Assembly: GCA_036835375.1 (NCBI GenBank)
Contig: DAITMB010000017.1
Location: 1-55,599, forward strand
Length of the DNA: 55,599 nucleotides
Source: JANQTF01 sp036835375
GTDB taxonomy: Bacteria > Bacteroidota > Bacteroidia > J057
Direction of reading: 5' to 3'
This document shows, piece by piece, positions 53,496 to 55,599 of this stretch. Position 1 is the first letter of the stretch, and each line of letters starts with the position of its first letter. The notes beneath the pieces are model-generated. The model was not told the origin of the DNA. It ran no database searches and worked only from the letters and a program-made list of their open reading frames with translations. The position numbers and the translations under genes were made by a program.

Positions 53496-55599
53496 ATGAA
53501 ACATTATCCCACCAATCAAATCAAAAACATCGTGTTGGCAGGTAGTGCCAAAGCTGGCAAAACTACCTTGGCCGAATGTATGATGTACGAGTCCGGCGTC
53601 ATCACCCGAATGGGGTCGGTTGACGACGGAAACACCGTCTCAGATTATCACGAAGTAGAACTGGAACGGCGCAGCTCAGTGTTTGCCTCCCTCATGCACG
53701 CCGAATGGCGCGGCACCAAGATCAATATCATCGACTCGCCCGGGCAGGACGATTTCATCGGCGAACTCATCGGAGCGCTGCGCGTGGCGGACACGGCGCT
53801 GCTCATGGTTCATGCCCAATATGGCGTAGAAGTCGGCACCGAAATCGCTTGGCGATACCTCCAGCAATATCACAAGCCGTCGATTTTTGTGGTGAATCAA
53901 TGCGATCAACCCAAAGCAGATTTTAACCAGACGGTCGATGACCTCAAGGAGCGCTTTGGCGAAGGGCTCATTCTCATGCAATATCCCCTTCGACAAGGCG
54001 AAGGCTTCAATGCGATCATCGATCTGTTGAAGATGACGATGTACACCTTTCCGGATGGAGGTGGCAAACCAGAAAAGCATCCCATTCCACCGCAGGAACG
54101 AGAACGCGCCAATGAACTTCATAACATATTGGTGGAAGCTGCGGCAGAGCACGACGACCAATTGATGGAATTATACTTCGAAAAAGGAGAACTCGACGAG
54201 GATGAGCTTCGCAAAGGGCTTCGCATCGGCATGTTGGCCAGAGAGGTGTTCCCGGTGTTTTGCATGTCGGCCAAGCGAAATATGGGTTCGGGCCGCCTCA
54301 TGGGCTTTCTGGGGAATGTGGCACCGAGTGCCGGAGAAATGGGCCCCGAGCGTAGTGCCGATGGAAAGGAAATTTCCGTCAACGATCCCACGACGACCGT
54401 CTTCGTGTTCAAGTCTTCCAACGAAAAGCACACTGGCCAAATGAGCTATTTTAAGGTATGCTCAGGCGAGGTGAGTGCTGGCATGGAGTTGTATAACAGC
54501 AACTCCCGCGCGCGAGGCAAGCTCAACCAGCTCTTCGCTGTGGACGGTAAAAATCGCCACCCAGTCGATCGACTCTCCGCCGGAGACATTGGTGCCACTG
54601 TCAAATTCAAGGATACCCACACCAATCACACCCTGCGTAGCAAAGACGATGAAGTGATGCTGGAGCCGATCACCTTTCCCGAGCCCCGAATGCGGGTGGC
54701 CGTGGACCCGGTGAAGCAGGGTGACGACGAAAAAATGGCGATGGCCTTCCTCAAAATGAACGAGGGAGATCCTACCCTCAAGTTGCAGTATGAAAAAGAA
54801 CTCCGCCAGAATATTCTGTATGGACAAGGAGAGCTTCATTTACAAACAGCCAAGTGGATCATCGAGCATGTGTATGGAATTCCGGTAGAATATGGCGATC
54901 CGAGGATTTCCTACCGCGAAACCATTCAGAAAGTCGCCAACGCAGATTACCGCCATAAGAAACAGTCGGGCGGTGCTGGGCAGTTTGGAGAAGTCTATCT
55001 GCGCATCGCGCCTTACACCGAGAACATGAGCGACCCTACTGATTTCAAGGTTCGCGAGCGCGATGTCATAGACCTGGACTGGGGCGGCAAACTCGTTTTT
55101 TGCAATTGCATTGTCGGCGGCGTCATCGAGCAGCGATTTCTTCCGGCGATCCTCAAAGGCATTCTCGAGGTGATGGAGGAAGGGCCGCTGACCTCCTCCT
55201 ATGCGCGGGACGTGGTCGTGTATGTGTACGACGGCAAAATGCACGCTGTCGATTCGAATGAAATCTCCTTCAAAATCGCCGGCGCAGCAGCATTTAAGCA
55301 AGCCTTTTTGAACGCAGCGCCTAAGCTCATGGAGCCAGTGTATCGACTGGAGATCACCGTGCCGGAGGAGTACATGGGCAACATCATGACCGATCTCCTG
55401 GGGCGGAGAGCCATCGTGGAAGGATCCATCGGCGAGGGGCGAAACCAGCGGATCACAGCGCGCGTCCCACTCGCCGAAATGAATCGCTACGCGACTTCAC
55501 TCAGTTCCCTGGCGCAGGGAAGAGCGACGTTCTCTATGACTTTTCTGGAATTTGTTCAGGTGCCCGGCGACTTGCAGGGGCGGCTCACCCAGCAGCACA
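53496..55599 (+). CDS. EF-G paralogue with altered GTPase motifs (3' end outside window)
   Basis: 701 residues are visible from ATG 53496 (MKHYPTNQIKNIVLAG); the stop is beyond the edge, and the length already equals that of EF-G. All EF-G domains are recognisable, with domain IV near SGGAGQFGEVYLRIAPYTEN and domain V near EPVYRLEITVPEEYMGNIM. G1 is GSAKAGKTT (intact). Switch I has ELERRSSVFAS in place of EQERGITIQSA. G3 is DSPGQDD, where the canonical catalytic His of DTPGH is Gln84. G4 is NQCD (134-137) in place of NKxD. It is therefore a diverged translation factor with reduced or no GTP hydrolysis expected, not the housekeeping fusA. Confidence 0.9.
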   Translation, partial: MKHYPTNQIKNIVLAGSAKAGKTTLAECMMYESGVITRMGSVDDGNTVSDYHEVELERRSSVFASLMHAEWRGTKINIIDSPGQDDFIGELIGALRVADTALLMVHAQYGVEVGTEIAWRYLQQYHKPSIFVVNQCDQPKADFNQTVDDLKERFGEGLILMQYPLRQGEGFNAIIDLLKMTMYTFPDGGGKPEKHPIPPQERERANELHNILVEAAAEHDDQLMELYFEKGELDEDELRKGLRIGMLAREVFPVFCMSAKRNMGSGRLMGFLGNVAPSAGEMGPERSADGKEISVNDPTTTVFVFKSSNEKHTGQMSYFKVCSGEVSAGMELYNSNSRARGKLNQLFAVDGKNRHPVDRLSAGDIGATVKFKDTHTNHTLRSKDDEVMLEPITFPEPRMRVAVDPVKQGDDEKMAMAFLKMNEGDPTLKLQYEKELRQNILYGQGELHLQTAKWIIEHVYGIPVEYGDPRISYRETIQKVANADYRHKKQSGGAGQFGEVYLRIAPYTENMSDPTDFKVRERDVIDLDWGGKLVFCNCIVGGVIEQRFLPAILKGILEVMEEGPLTSSYARDVVVYVYDGKMHAVDSNEISFKIAGAAAFKQAFLNAAPKLMEPVYRLEITVPEEYMGNIMTDLLGRRAIVEGSIGEGRNQRITARVPLAEMNRYATSLSSLAQGRATFSMTFLEFVQVPGDLQGRLTQQH

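Noticed and set aside
53676..54161. Minus-strand ORFs over the EF-G paralogue
   Set aside because: The plus strand is continuously open from 53496 to the window edge and matches EF-G domains; the antisense ORFs are shadows.

Overview
The window looks like a draft-assembly piece of a Bacteroidota chromosome; a Saprospiria- or Cytophagia-like marine or environmental lineage is my guess, not a result. Reasons: two large secreted proteins end in type IX secretion (T9SS) sorting domains, one of them carrying SprB repeats. There is a TonB-dependent receptor with an N-terminal carboxypeptidase-regulatory-like domain, a TPR/helix-turn-helix regulator of the Bacteroidota type and a single-cysteine DksA/TraR protein next to ileS and lspA. 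Shine-Dalgarno sequences are weak, and several starts are preceded by the Bacteroidota -7 element TAnnTTTG. Two runs of exactly 100 N (16338-16437 and 24663-24762) are assembly gaps. I found no tRNA, rRNA, CRISPR array or insertion sequence.

Layout. 3-311: C-terminus of a protein made of an aspartate-rich 8-residue repeat. 556-1938: a vitamin K-dependent carboxylase-like membrane protein. 1967-7668 (minus): DUF1761 protein, two tandem signal peptidase II genes, a DksA-like protein and an isoleucyl-tRNA synthetase with a GxHH signature. 7903-14199: a stand-alone restriction-type nuclease domain, an M6-like secreted peptidase, a membrane protein, a DUF2071 protein, a leucine-rich-repeat protein and pheS, with a 165-bp inverted-repeat element before pheS. 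14607-19679: a MoxR / DUF4350 / DUF4129 / SpoIIM cluster with a divergent RDD gene. 20089-25752: YD-like secreted protein, SprB/T9SS protein, DUF547 protein, beta-carbonic anhydrase and a transglutaminase-like protein cut by a gap. 25884-29956: kynureninase overlapping an ankyrin gene, a protein with a duplicated domain, and an EamA transporter.

30099-41869 may be a nutrient-scavenging region: a TPR/HTH regulator, a TonB-dependent receptor, a very acidic lipoprotein, a beta-propeller phytase and a 1394-residue GH81 beta-1,3-glucanase with CBM6 and T9SS domains. 42148-45085 is a partner-switching module (membrane GAF-SpoIIE phosphatase, STAS protein, RsbW-like ATPase). 45371-50804 holds three parvulin/SurA-related envelope chaperone genes and a second MoxR ATPase. 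50931-53156 (minus) has a beta-barrel-like protein, a Crp/Fnr regulator and a YhhN-family lysoplasmalogenase-like protein. 53496 to the right edge is an EF-G paralogue with altered GTPase motifs.

The strongest leads are the GxHH isoleucyl-tRNA synthetase next to a duplicated lspA (two known antibiotic targets side by side), the EF-G paralogue with a substituted catalytic histidine, the 165-bp inverted-repeat element, and the receptor/acidic lipoprotein/phytase operon.
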